This document shows, one piece after another, positions 9,044-20,598 of a DNA stretch of 64,000 nt. The position numbers and the translations under genes were made by a program. Every line of letters begins with the position of its first letter. Positions within the stretch are counted from its first letter, which is position 1. The stretch spans positions 15,709,625-15,773,624 of the forward strand of contig OZ036005.1 of assembly GCA_964035015.1 (NCBI GenBank), in the 5' to 3' direction. The notes under the pieces are model-generated. The model did no database searches. It saw only the letters and a program-made list of their open reading frames with translations, and was not told the DNA's origin. The DNA is from Corallium rubrum (lineage: Eukaryota; Cnidaria; Anthozoa; Scleralcyonacea; Coralliidae).

Positions 9044-12000
9044 ACTAACGTTAGGGTGCTGGAACTGCGGAGGAATCTACGGAAGCTTCATCTATGTCAA
9101 ACGACTTTTGCGTGATTTAAACATATTTGCTTTGAGCGAGCACTGGTTATATCGAGATGAACTATCTTTTCTGGATACGCTCAATACTGACTTTCATGTT
9201 ATTTCATGTAGTAGCTCTCAAAATGATGTAAATCAGCGATGGAAGAGAGGTCAAGGAGGCGTCGCGCTGTTTATTAGAAAAGATCTAGTGGCACGAGAAT
9301 TGCACACGGCCAGTGATCGTATTGTTGCAGCAACCATAAGCATTGGGGAAATAATTTTAGTTATAGTAGCTGCGTATTTTCCTTCGACGAACTACAGTTC
9401 AGAACAATTTATCAATACACTGGATTCTTTGGAACAATTTTGCATTGAACAAAAAAGTCGCGGACAACATCTTGTATTATTGGGGGATTTTAATGCCCAC
9501 GTAAAAGAGCCAAGCCTTAGCCAGGATTGGAACAGTCGTGGTAAGAAGCTTAAACTATTTTGTGATAAACTTAATATAGTACCAGCTAATATTTCACCAG
9601 TCTGCGAATTTCCTCGGCTTACATATATTTCTCGTTTTGGCAACTCTGTTGTGGACTATGTAATTATTGAGAATGAGTTACTGAAATATGTTCAAGCAAT
9701 CGAAGTACTGAACGAACACCCAGACAATGTTGTGTTTCACCAACCGCTAAGTTTGGAATTATGTCTTCCGTTTATAGAAAAAACAACCCTAAAATCTGAA
9801 ACTAAATACCTTTATGAAAAGATATCTTGGAAACGTTGTACACCTGAAGATATAGAAAACCATCGTTCCAGATTAAGAATTTTCTAACAAGAACTTTTGG
9901 ACAAAAATCCTTCCGACGTAAATTTGTTTTGCGATGCTCTTGCTAACGCAATTAAATTTGCAGATTTACCTCTCCTGAGAGTCAAATTTAAAAGTGCCTT
10001 AAAACCTTATTGGACTGATAAACTGAAAAGTCTCAGGAAATTAGTCACGGCTGCACGCGCGGAATGGATAAGCTGGGGATCCCCTCGTGGTTGTACAAAT
10101 AACTTGTATAAACATTATAAGAAACTAAAATGTGAATATAGACGCGAACAAAGAAAGACTTCGTGGGAATTCGAGCAAAAAGAGTTTTCTAACATTGCTA
10201 ATTTAAATGAAACCGATCATGACATGCTTTGGAAACTGTTGAATAGCAGAGTAGGAAAAGGAAAACAAAATAAAAAATCAGATATCTTGGTTTTTAATGA
10301 TGAAACAGTTACGGATCCTCAGAAAATAGTCAATCTATGGGCTGATTATTATGAGTCACTATTTTCTCCTTTACATGAAGGATCGTTCAATTATGAATTT
10401 TTCTCAGAAGTTAACAAAAAAGTTGATGAAGTTTTGGAAGCATCTGCTTCGAACGTTGATTATACCTTCAGTACATCACTCACTGTAACAGAAATTGCGG
10501 CAGTAATACAAAGTTTGCCAAACGGAAAGTCTCCAGGCTACGATGGTATTACGTATGAACATTTAAAATACAGCGGAGAGATTATAACTCAAATTTTTCT
10601 GAAATTAATATAACTGTATTACTGAAATTGAAGAAATACCTAAGTCATTTAAGTTGGCAATTAAAATTCCAATTCCAAAGAAAAACAAAGAGGTTCGGTC
10701 TTTTGATAACCATAGAGGTATCAGCTTATTTACCAGTTTCAATAACGTTTTGGAAAGAATTGTTCTATCTAGACTACAAAAAAACCCAAATAACAGTCAT
10801 TATTCTCTTCAAGGAGGTTATCAAAAAGAGCAAGATGCACTAACAACTTGTTTCGTAATTGATGAAGTTATCAAGCATTGTTGCGAAGAAAATGAGAAAG
10901 TTTATGTTGCTTACATGGATATTAGTAAAGCTTTGACACAATGTGGATAAACGGTATGTTGTATAAATTGTATTACAACAAAAACATCTCAGGTAAAGCT
11001 TGGAGATTGATACGACATTGGTACCTGGATATGCAAGAGTTTGTATTCATAGAAGGAACTACGTCCAGAACCTATGAACTATTTCAAGGAACTAGACAGG
11101 GTGGGGTTTTATCTCCATGGTTGTTTCTGGTTTTTATTGATGACCTTATTCAAGAACTTGATCGAATTAACGCTGGCATTTCTTTTAACTCCATCTGTTA
11201 TGGTTCACCAATGTTCGCAGATGATCTGACCATGCTGTCAAGAATGAAACCAGGTCTCAACGGAATGTTGCAAACTGCGTGGAATTTTTGCCGAATGTGG
11301 CAATTTAATTTTAATTTAAAGAAAACTGTAATATTATATAACGTTTGGAGAAAGCAAAATGGAACACGATACAAATCGTGAAAGACGATTGTGGAAACTT
11401 GGCAGTAGTGCTTTATTAGAATTACAAGTTTGGTCTAACCTAGGAAAGACATGGCACATTTTCAAGGACAATTTGGTGTTTATTTCGAATGCATTACAAA
11501 AGGGAAGAGAAGTGTGCTACACACTTGTTGGCATGGGTGCTCGCCATGGGGGGATAAATCCTTCCATTTCGTCTAAATTGTGGAAAGTCATCGGCCTCTC
11601 AAGTTGCTATATGGTGCGGAACTTTGGCAGCTCAAAGGTCATCACATTACAGAGTTACAAAAGGTAAAAAATGTAACAGTTCGCATAATGCAAGGACTTC
11701 TTCCTGGAACTTCTGGTTCTGCTGCCTGTGGTCTGTTGGGCTTACTTAGTGTTGAAGTAGAAATAGATAAACGAAAACTTTATTTTTTGGGTCGATTGAT
11801 AAACATTAGACCAGGAACTCCTTGCAGACGGATTTTCTTAAGAAGGCTGATAAGATGGAAATGGAACAAAGATAAAAAGTTTACAGGATTCACCCCAGAC
11901 GTCATAAGAGTTCTTCAAAAATACGAACTAATAGAGTACATGGTTGAATTCGTTTTAACAGACCAGTTTCCTACAAAAAAGAACTGGAAGAAGATCGTGA

Positions 12001-12518
12001 ATTCTAACTTACGGAACTGGTACCAAGAGGCGTGGCATATTAAAATTAATATAAATAAACAACTGAGCACTTATGCAAGAGTTCATCCAACTCATGAAAC
12101 TTGTTTTTGGTGGCTATTAGCAAAAGCGAGGCCAGAATATTTACTACAAATAACAGATGTTATAAGAGTAATGTGTGGATCCTACAAAATTCGAGGAAAA
12201 CGTGTAGAAAATCCGAATGAATATACTGACTATTGTGACTTGTGTGAAAGAAACTATTCAAACACAGTAAATCATGCTTTGTTGTACTGTAGTGGATCTT
12301 ATGATCAAAGAGAGAAGTTATGGTCTTGGATCAACGATAGTTTACCTGCTTCGCTAAGTGTACACTTAGCTTGTTTGTCAGATATAGATTGTTTGTTTTG
12401 TATTTGTGGAGAAAAGAATGACATTCTTTGTTCAGACCTCAATGTATGGACACTGCTTCTAATAGAATCAGCATGTTACATTTCATCATGTTTTAAATGC
12501 ACTATGCTAACTATTTAA
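9044..12518 (+). pseudogene. LINE B ORF2: endonuclease-reverse transcriptase, multiply frameshifted
   Basis: An apurinic-like endonuclease domain comes first (ALSEHWLY, LLGDFNAH at about 9479-9502, VVDYVII). The reverse transcriptase follows (SPGYDGITYEHL, QGTRQGGVLSPWLF, SPMFADDLTM with the FADD catalytic pair at about 11214). A zinc motif CDLC...HALLYC lies near the C-terminus. The reading frame changes at roughly 9890, 10615, 10945, 11370 and 11600, so it cannot make a full protein. Shares its last 350 bases with copy A. Confidence 0.85.
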
Positions 12519-12587
12519 ATTTTAATTATTTAATCAATTTTCTTGTAAATAACTCTTCAGTAATTGGAGGCAATAAAGATTTATACT

Positions 12588-12920
12588 AACTCACTCACTC
12601 ACTCACTCACTCACTCACTCACTCACTCACTCACTCACTCACTCACTCACTCACTCACTCACTCACTCACTCACTCACTCACTCACTCACTCACTCACTC
12701 ACTCACTCACTCACTCACTCACTCACTCACTCACTCACTCACTCACTCACCCACTCACTCACCCACCCACCCACCCACCCACCCACACACCCACCCAAGA
12801 TCCACCCACCCACCCACCCACACACCCACACCCCCCCTCACCCACCAGATCCACCCACCCACCCACCCACCCACCTACCCACCCACCAACCCACCCACCC
12901 ATCCACCCACCCACCCACCG
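12588..12920. repeat. (TCAC)n passing into (CCCA)n
   Basis: Pure TCAC units to about 12756, then ACCC-type units with a few AGATCC interruptions. The change of unit suggests slippage with mutation of an originally TCAC array. Confidence 0.9.
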
Positions 12921-14297
12921 TTATTTACCGTTTTTGTCAACGACTTAATTTCAATTCTTCAAAGAACTGGATTAGGAATTGTCATACATGATATGTATTA
13001 TGGTTCACCAATGTTTGCTGATGACTTAACAATGCTATCACGATTAAAATTTGGTCTTGATCAGATGCTAAAGTCCCTTCATGATTATAGTTTACTTTGG
13101 AGAATAAAATTTAATCAAAAGAAAACGGTTGTTATGGTTTTTGGGGAAAAGAAAGCTGATAAACATAATTTGGGAAGTAGTAGAGTGTGGTCTCTTGGTA
13201 ACATGAAACTCAGTGAAAAGCTTGTCTGGAAAAATCTTGGTAAGACCTGGCATGTTGATCGAAAGTCTGTGGAACCTGTAGAAGATGCAGTTAAGAAAGG
13301 CTATATGGCAGGAGCAGAGCTTGCTGGAGCAGGATGTCGATGTCAAGGGGTGAATCCAGTTATTGCTTGTAGAATGTGGAAAAGAGTAGTCCTTACAAAA
13401 ATGCTGTACGGGTGTGAGTTGTGGCAATTCAACAAACAAAATATTTTACAGCTTGAAAAATGTCAGAATGTATTTGTTCGTATAATTGAAGGTCTCTTAC
13501 CGGGAACTTCTGCTTCCGCAGCCAGGGGTCTTCTGGGACTATGGAGTGTTGAAGGAGAGGTTGAAAAAAGAAAGTTGTATTTTCTTGAACGGCTCGTCAA
13601 TTCGTCTACTTATCTCGCGCACAGGAAGCTCTTGTTAATAAGATTTTTACGATGAAAATACAGACAGAAGGAAGCAACTGGCTTTGTTCCAGACGTTATG
13701 AATGCTGCTTGGAAACATGATCTTTGGACGTATATTGAAGAATTTCTAAACCATGGCACATTTCCTCCTAAACGCCAATGGAATCGGGCAGTGTTTGCAG
13801 CAATTCAAGCCACTGAAGAACGTTGCTGGCAGGAGAGACTTGCGTTAACGGGAATGGAAAGATACTTGCGAATTCATAGTAAGCTAAAGCCACTATGTTG
13901 GTTTACTCTTCTTAGACGATATTCAACTTTGAATGGGCCTATCACAACAGTGGTAAAGTTATTATGTAACTCGTTTATGGTTGGAGAACGAATGAATACG
14001 TGTTTGGCGCCTGGCTTATGTCATGGATGTAATCGTACATATCTGGATCCGGTTGCACATATCCTAAATTGTAGGAGAAGTCAAGATCAAAGAGCAAGAT
14101 TTTGGGATCGGTTATTAGACAGCATGCCACTGGAATTTTATTCATATTCTTTACAAATGGATGATGAAGATATGCTTGATGTTCTTTTTGGGAAAATTAC
14201 CGCACTATCCAATGAGTTTGTAGATGACTTCATGTTACGATCAGCCTATTATATAGACGGTTGCGTCCGAGATACTGTACTGATTATTGTTAGCTAG
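12921..14297 (+). pseudogene. LINE C ORF2 C-terminal part
   Basis: It encodes the FADDLTM catalytic block of reverse transcriptase (about 13016), the thumb region and the C-terminal zinc motif CHGCNRTYLDPVAHILNC. A TGA at 13653-13655 stands where copy E has TGG. The remaining frame (13656-14297) is open. It shows small length differences from copy E around 13980 and 14060. Confidence 0.8.
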
Positions 14298-14390
14298 TTT
14301 TGTTTTGTAATTTTATTTATTTATTTAATTTTGTTGTAAATTTACATTTTAATTAATCTCCCCCACGGAGGAGGCAAATAAAGAATTTAA
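12921..14390 (+). mobile_element. LINE copy C, 5'-truncated
   Basis: It begins abruptly inside the reverse transcriptase (TVFVNDLISILQ) after the repeat array and runs to GAGGCAAATAAAG and (TCAC)n. It is nearly identical to the corresponding part of copy E (22664-24134), so the two are recent relatives. Confidence 0.85.
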
Positions 14391-14765
14391 CTCACTCACT
14401 CACTCCCTCCCTCCCTCCCTCCCTCCCTCCCTCCCTCCCTCCCTCCCTCCCTCCCTCCCTCCCTCCCTCCCTCCCTCCCTCCCTCCCTCCCTCCCTCCCT
14501 CACTCACTCACTCACTCACTCACTCACTCACTCACTCACTCACTCACTCACTCACTCACTCACTCACTCACTCACTCACTCACTCACTCACTCACTCACT
14601 CACTCACTCACTCACTCACTCACTCACTCACTCACTCACTCACTCACTCACTCACTCACTCACTCACTCACTCACTCACTCACTCACTCACTCACTCACT
14701 CACTCACTCACTCACTCACTCACTCACTCACTCACTCACTCGCTCACTCGCTCACTCACTCGCTT
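14389..14765. repeat. (TCAC)n / (CCCT)n / (TCAC)n array
   Basis: A few TCAC units, then CCCT units (about 14405-14500), then TCAC units to 14765 with a few CTCG variants. LINE copy D starts at its right edge. Confidence 0.95.
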
Positions 14766-14783
14766 ATTATTATTTTTTCAGTC

Positions 14784-15812
14784 ATGGTGGATGGTCATGC
14801 AAACCATGGCTCCGCATGTACAAGAGATAATAGTCGTAATCTACCCGAATCATTGTCAAATTTAATAGCCAGTGATTCGGAAAGTGCTACTCGTGGTTCG
14901 ATTATTGAAACTGAACACGAAGAAACAGTGAAATTCATAAACTAACTGATAAGAGAATTGGCCACTACATCAAGTGAAGCAGTAATTAAAAAGATGGCTA
15001 AGGACAGTGTTAACATGCTCAACAATCTATGCGATAATATGCTGGCTTATTGCGTTGCCAAGTGGCCAGAATGTCCAAAAGAAAAACTGTGCCGAAGAAT
15101 AACTCGCACTGGTGGGAAAACAGCGGCTATGAAGCTCGCTTCTGACATTATTGTTCTGGCGAAGTATGGAAGTCGGGGAGAGCTGACAGATGATTTAGTC
15201 GAGGTTTTTCAAAAACAAAGTCAAAGGGGCGCTGGAAATGTCTTGTCTTCTCTATCGGCATCCTTATGCGAAAGCAGTCAAGCGACGGCGGAGCGGTTAA
15301 CATTAAGAACAAATATCCAGACAATGCTCGAGGAAATGGATCTAAAATTATGTGAGGCCAAAGAGAACTATCAACAGTCACTCGCTGATATGTCCACAGA
15401 GATTGTGCATCTCAAACAACGTCTCCTAGAAAAGGAATCAAATATTGCCGCATTGCAATCGGATGTTGCTTCTATCAAAAGCCGTTATAAAACAGATTAC
15501 CAGATTTTACGGACGAATTATGAAGATTGCAAACTAGAAGTCGGTTTATTGAGAGAAAGCCAAATAAAACTCGAACAGAAATATGCAAATTCAAAAAAAG
15601 ACGGTGATCGAAGAAGAACAAGATCATCAAAAAATCAGGAAAGGACAAAAGAATCTGATGACAACCGACGTCCCAGTGCACCTTCCGTAAACAATGGGAC
15701 TGATAGAACTATCGCAAACACAAATGATACGCATCTCGCGGTCGATGCACCGGAACAATTAAACCTAATCTGTGATTCAGATTCTGAAGGAAAGAAAACG
15801 GCAAAGCAATGA
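14784..15812 (+). pseudogene. LINE D ORF1, coiled-coil protein, one internal stop
   Basis: ATG at 14784 lies just after the TCAC array. The same frame reads through to 15812 except for one TAA at 14943-14945; after it an ATG at 14994 opens 272 codons. The product has an N-terminal globular part, a long coiled coil (heptad-rich, about the ELKQRLLEKESNIAALQSDV region) and a basic, then acidic, C-terminus. Coiled coils trimerise LINE ORF1 proteins. The TGA overlaps the next start as ATGA. Confidence 0.65.
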
Positions 15813-16240
15813 CCGATCATCAACCCCTGTTAAACGACACCGAAAACACGTTTAAGAGTTCGGCAGCTACAGCACAAAATCAGAAAGAGATGAAGACTAA
15901 CGACAATCAAGGCATAGTAAGAGAAGAAATAGAATTCGAAAGCGATTTCATCGGGGTTGAGAGAAAGTACACAAAACGGATATATTTGGGTGGTGTAAAA
16001 CAGGGTGTCGACGTTGAAAAAATAGATAAGTATATTACTGATAGGGGGGTTAATCCTTCCGTTATTCGGTTACTTGCGAGTAAAAGAATAGGAACAGTCG
16101 CCGTAAAAATAAATGTCCCAGCTAAAGATTTCGAAGCTTTACTAAAGAAAGATTTTTGGCCTGCGAATATTTATGTCAGACCATGGCTCTCTGTCAATAA
16201 ATGGTCTGAAAAACAAAAGCTTAGACAAGACAACAAATGA
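15809..16240 (+). CDS. LINE D ORF1b, RRM/CTD-like protein
   Basis: An intact frame of 143 codons. The N-terminus is acidic; then come KRIYLGGVKQGVDV, VIRLLASKRIGTVAVKI and FWPANIYVRPW, a fold seen in the ORF1 C-terminal domain of CR1/L2-like LINEs. It starts in the ATGA that ends ORF1 and ends in the ATGA that starts ORF2, so its translation probably depends on stop-start coupling. In most LINEs this domain is fused to ORF1; here it is separate. Confidence 0.7.
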   Translation: MTDHQPLLNDTENTFKSSAATAQNQKEMKTNDNQGIVREEIEFESDFIGVERKYTKRIYLGGVKQGVDVEKIDKYITDRGVNPSVIRLLASKRIGTVAVKINVPAKDFEALLKKDFWPANIYVRPWLSVNKWSEKQKLRQDNK

Positions 16241-19200
16241 GTTCCTTAAACTTTAAATGTTGGAATTGTTCGGGAATTTACGGGAATTATGCTTATGCAA
16301 AAAACCTTCTTGACACGTATGACGTTTTAGCACTTTCAGAACATTGGCTTTATGAAGACGAACTAAATTTTTTAGGCAATCTTGACGACAGATTTGACTA
16401 TTTTGCAAGTAGTAGCCACCTGAACAATAATTTGTACAGATGGAAACGCGGTCAAGGCGGCGTTGCAATATTTTGGAGGAAAAACTTAAAGATCAAGAAA
16501 TTATCGGCTACAGACAGCATGATTGCCATTAAGATTAAAACAGGTTGTTCGCGTTGGACTATGGTATGTGGTATTTATTTTCCCTCGACGAATCACTCTA
16601 TTTGTGACTACTGTGCCTTCGGGAGCGCGGTGATGACAACTTAGTAATTCTTGGAGATTTTAATGCCCACATTGCTGGAGCTAGATCTGTCAGCCAGGAA
16701 AACACGAGGGGGAGACTTGTTAGAGAGACGCTTCAAAAACTAGATTTGAATGTAACAAACTTACTTCCTAGTTGCGTTGGTCCGCGGCATACTTACAAAT
16801 CTTCAATCGCGTATTCTACAATTGACTATATTTGTGTTGACAGCAACCTACTGCAACAACTGAGATACTCTAAAGTTACTAACATGCACTCACATAATCT
16901 CACACATCATCTTCCAGTGGAAATCTCTATAGGATTTCTCGAAAAGTCGGTTTCCTGTGACGTAACTCAAAATATGACACGTCCTAAGATTGCATGGAGA
17001 AAGTGCACGGATGAACAATTAGGTAATTATCAAATGTGTTTAAATGAGAAACTCCAATCTCTTCCAGAGTTGGATGACAATCCAGAAAGTATTGAAAAGT
17101 ATGCCGGTGCAATTTCTGAAAGTATAGCTATCGCTAGCAACGTACTTCCTCATGTGAAATATAAAAGACACATCAAGCCTTATTGGAACAAAAACTTAAC
17201 ATTTCTGAAAAATATGGTTTCTGAAAAATATAGGTTATGGACAAATGAAGGTCGACCAAGAGGACGCAGCTATCAAACCTTTTTGGATTATAAAGATGCC
17301 AAACGTATGTTCCGGAAAGAACAAAGGAATTGCGTAGCAGCGCATGATGCAAAAGAGTACGAAGACATGGCAAGAGAAGCTAAACAGAATTACGATTCAT
17401 TTTGGAGGATGGTAAATTCACGAAAGCGAGGAAAGAAAGAACCATTGATTCTCGAAGTGAATGGGGAAATACTAGATGATCCGCAATGTATTGCTGAAAA
17501 GTGGGCAAATTACTTTGAAGACCTTCACAAGCCCAAACAACATGAACAATCTGATGACGTAAGACGTAAAGTGGAATCCATCGTTACTAGACAAAATGAT
17601 GATGAAGACATCCTCGACTCGAAAATCTCGATGACCGAATTAAAACAAGTGGTGACCAGCCTACCAAACGGCAAAGCGTCTGGTTTAGATGGGATATGCT
17701 ATGAGCATGTCAAAATGGGAGGTGAGATTCTGCTAAAACATCTCGAGCTGTTGTTCAATGCCATTGTAATACTAGAGTACATTCCAGCAAGTTTTAAATT
17801 AGCAATCAAGGTACCAAAACCAAAAGGTGGTAATAAACAATCCCGAACCTTTGATGATAGCCGCGGTATAAGTCTTCTACCAGTCCTTGACAAGATTCTG
17901 CAAAGAATAATCCTAAACAGAATATCAAAACGACCTAAATCAGTTATTCACTGCCTTCAGGAAGCCTATCAAAAGCAACAAGATGCTTTGACTACTGCAT
18001 TCATGATAGACGAAACAATAAAAAACTGCTGTGAAGAGGGAGATCAGGTTTATGCGTGCTTTGTAGACATCAGTAAGGCGTTTGACCGTATGTGGATTGA
18101 CGCAATGCTGTATAAACTTTAACATCATGCAAAGATACAGAGAAAATGTTGGCGTCTAATCAGAAATTGGTACATGGACATGAAGGAGGTGGTTCACATT
18201 AATGGTTTCTATTCTCGGGATTATACCTTATTGCAAGGTACACGGCAAGGTGGAATTCTTTCCCCTTGGTTATTTTTGGTTTATATAAATGATTTGATTA
18301 CTGAACTTGAACAAAGTGGTTGGGGAGTTTTCCTATATCGAAAGTTTTACGGATCTCCAATGTTTGCTGATGACTTAACCGCCTTATCTAGGATTAAATA
18401 TGGTCTTGAAAATCTATTGAAGTGTTTAGATGAATATGCTACAAAATGGCGGATTGTACTGAATATAAAAAAGACGGTCATACTGGTATTTGGGGAAAAG
18501 ATAAAGAACATTTTACCAAATAGGAACTGGCTCCTTGGCGATGCTCCTCTTAAAGAAAAGAAGATATGGAAAAATTTGGGAAAGATTTGGCATGTTGATC
18601 CCACCAATGCAGAACCAGTGGAAAGTGCCTTAAGAAAGGGGTTTGAAATTATAACTGCGTTAGCAAGAATTGGGTGCCGTCCTGGAGCGTTGAATCCTAA
18701 AGTTTCAGCAAAATTATGGAAAAGCATTGCCTTGCCTTACATGCTCTATGGGTGTGAGCTGTGGTATTTGAATGGACAACAAAGCAGGGACCTGGAAAAG
18801 GTCCTTAACATGTTTTGCAGAGTTGCACAATCCTTGCTTCCAGGTTCATCAGGATCAGCTGCGAGAGGTCTTTTGGGACTGCATAGCATTACAACTGAAA
18901 TCAACAAGAGAAAACTGTATTTTCTAAGTAGAATTATCAACTCTGACACTTGTCTTGCTCACAGAAAGTTATTTGTGCGCAGACTTATCAGATGGAAATG
19001 GAAAAGCACGAAAATGTCAGGATTTATTCCAGATATCATGAAAGCCTTAGAAGATTTTGACCTATTGGGCTACGTTACTGACTTTATAAAGAACGATTGT
19101 TTCCCTTCTAAAGCAAGATGGAAGTCGATCGTTATTAGTGCCATTACTAAGAAAGGGCAATTGGATTGGGTCGAGAAAATCAGACAGAAGTCGGTATTAC

Positions 19201-19667
19201 AACTATACTTGGCTGCTCATCCTTCGCTGGAACTTAGCAAGTTGTACGATTTATGGAATTACTCACCCTCAAAATCAAAAATGATAACTGACGTGATACG
19301 GCTTATCTGCGGTTCTCTTACTATCAGTAACAATAGATTGGGAAATGACGGTACATTGTCAGGTGTTTGTTCCGCCTGTGATGGACATTTCACCAATCCA
19401 GTGCACCATGCCCTCTTATATTGCGACAGAACAGAGGAAGCTAGAGAGAACTGGTGGGCATGGATTACCGATAATTTGCCCATTACGGTCTGCTATACAG
19501 TAAATTTATTGGACGAGGATAGATTTATTCAAACATTATTAGGGGAAATATCTGTGTTTAGTTCTGATGATATAAACGTTTTGAACAGTGACTATTGGGC
19601 ACAGTGTGCACACTATATATCATACTGTGTACAAAACTCGATTTTTGATCCTTTTAGAAAGGACTAG
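16237..19667 (+). pseudogene. LINE D ORF2: endonuclease-reverse transcriptase
   Basis: The endonuclease starts with NFKCWNCSGIYG and ALSEHWLY and has the GDFNAH catalytic block (about 16654). The RT has SGLDGICYEHV, QGTRQGGILSPWLF and FADDLT (about 18364). The zinc motif CSACDGHFTNPVHHALLYC ends the protein. The frame shifts near 16600 and stops at a TAA at 18120-18122, with the rest open from 18123 in a shifted frame to 19667. Only about two lesions separate it from an intact frame. Confidence 0.85.
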
Positions 19668-19767
19668 TTATGTAAATTAATTTTTATTCCTTAGCTTATT
19701 TTTTCCTTTTTAGCATTTAGTTAATTTGTCGGGTGTACTCTTCAGAATTGGAGGTTAATAAAGATTT

Positions 19768-20018
19768 CACACACACTCACTCACTCACTCACTCACTCAC
19801 TCACTCACTCACTCACTCACTCACTCACTCACTCACTCACTCACTCACTCACTCACTCACTCACTCACTCACTCACTCGCTCACTCACTCACTCACTCAC
19901 TCACTCACTCACTCACTCACTCACTCACTCACTCACTCACTCACTCACTCACTCACTCACTCACTCACTCACTCACTCACTCACTCACTCACTCACTCAC
20001 TCACTCACTCACTCACTC
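19768..20018. repeat. (TCAC)n array
   Basis: About 62 units with one CTCG variant, between LINE copies D and E. Confidence 0.95.
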
Positions 20019-20031
20019 ATGAGCTTAAAAC

Positions 20032-20596
20032 ATGAGCTTTAACACCAAAGTAAATTCAAATTCAGATCAGAATTCATCCAGCCGTAAAATATTGCACAAT
20101 CAAAGAGAGAACAGAGAACAAATTACGAAACCGGACAATAATTTGTTAGATTCTGTAGAGATAATTAAACATATCGGCCCTGTGGAAGCTAATATTACTC
20201 AGCCAAAAACAGCCCAAGACATTGCTTTGAGCGACAGCGAAAATGACAAACAAAACTGTAGTCCCGTTGAAAGTAATGATTCTGAATTTGTTGGGGGTCG
20301 TAAGACAAACAGTCAGACGCATTTTTCTCGGCGGTGTTAGAGAAGGTGTTAGTACAGAAAATATGGCGGAAAGAAATGTCAAACCAACCTTTATTCGTTT
20401 AATGAAAAGTAAGCGAAGAGGAACAATTTCTGTTCGTGTTAATGTTGTCGCAAAGGATTTTAGTACTGTAAAAGAGACGGACTTCTGGCCTGAAGGAGTT
20501 CATGCAAGGCCTTGGGTGTCATCAACTAAATGGCAACATCTCGGTAAGCCTAGGGAAGCAATTATTCAACCATTTATAACAACCAACGAGAAATAA
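20032..20596 (+). pseudogene. LINE E ORF1b, frameshifted
   Basis: The first frame (20032-20340) encodes the acidic N-terminus and the second (to 20596) the RIFLGGVREGV...FWPEGVHARPW domain. They are out of frame by one step in a run near 20300. Homologous to 15809-16240. Confidence 0.65.
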
Positions 20597-20598
20597 GG

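Larger units (their letters stand above)
8405..12588 (+). mobile_element. LINE copy B, near full length but broken
   Basis: It starts at a short TCAC run, lacks the coiled-coil ORF1, keeps the second ORF and a full-length but multiply frameshifted ORF2, and ends in GGAGGCAATAAAGATTTATA followed by (TCAC)n. Same family as copy A. Confidence 0.85.
14766..19770 (+). mobile_element. LINE copy D, full length, three ORFs
   Basis: The only copy with all parts: coiled-coil ORF1, RRM/CTD-like ORF1b, endonuclease-RT ORF2, and a 3' UTR ending GGAGGTTAATAAAGATTTCACA followed by (TCAC)n. Both edges lie in TCAC arrays. Endonuclease type and FWP motif point to the CR1/L2/Jockey group of non-LTR retrotransposons; the exact clade needs a tree. 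Confidence 0.85.
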
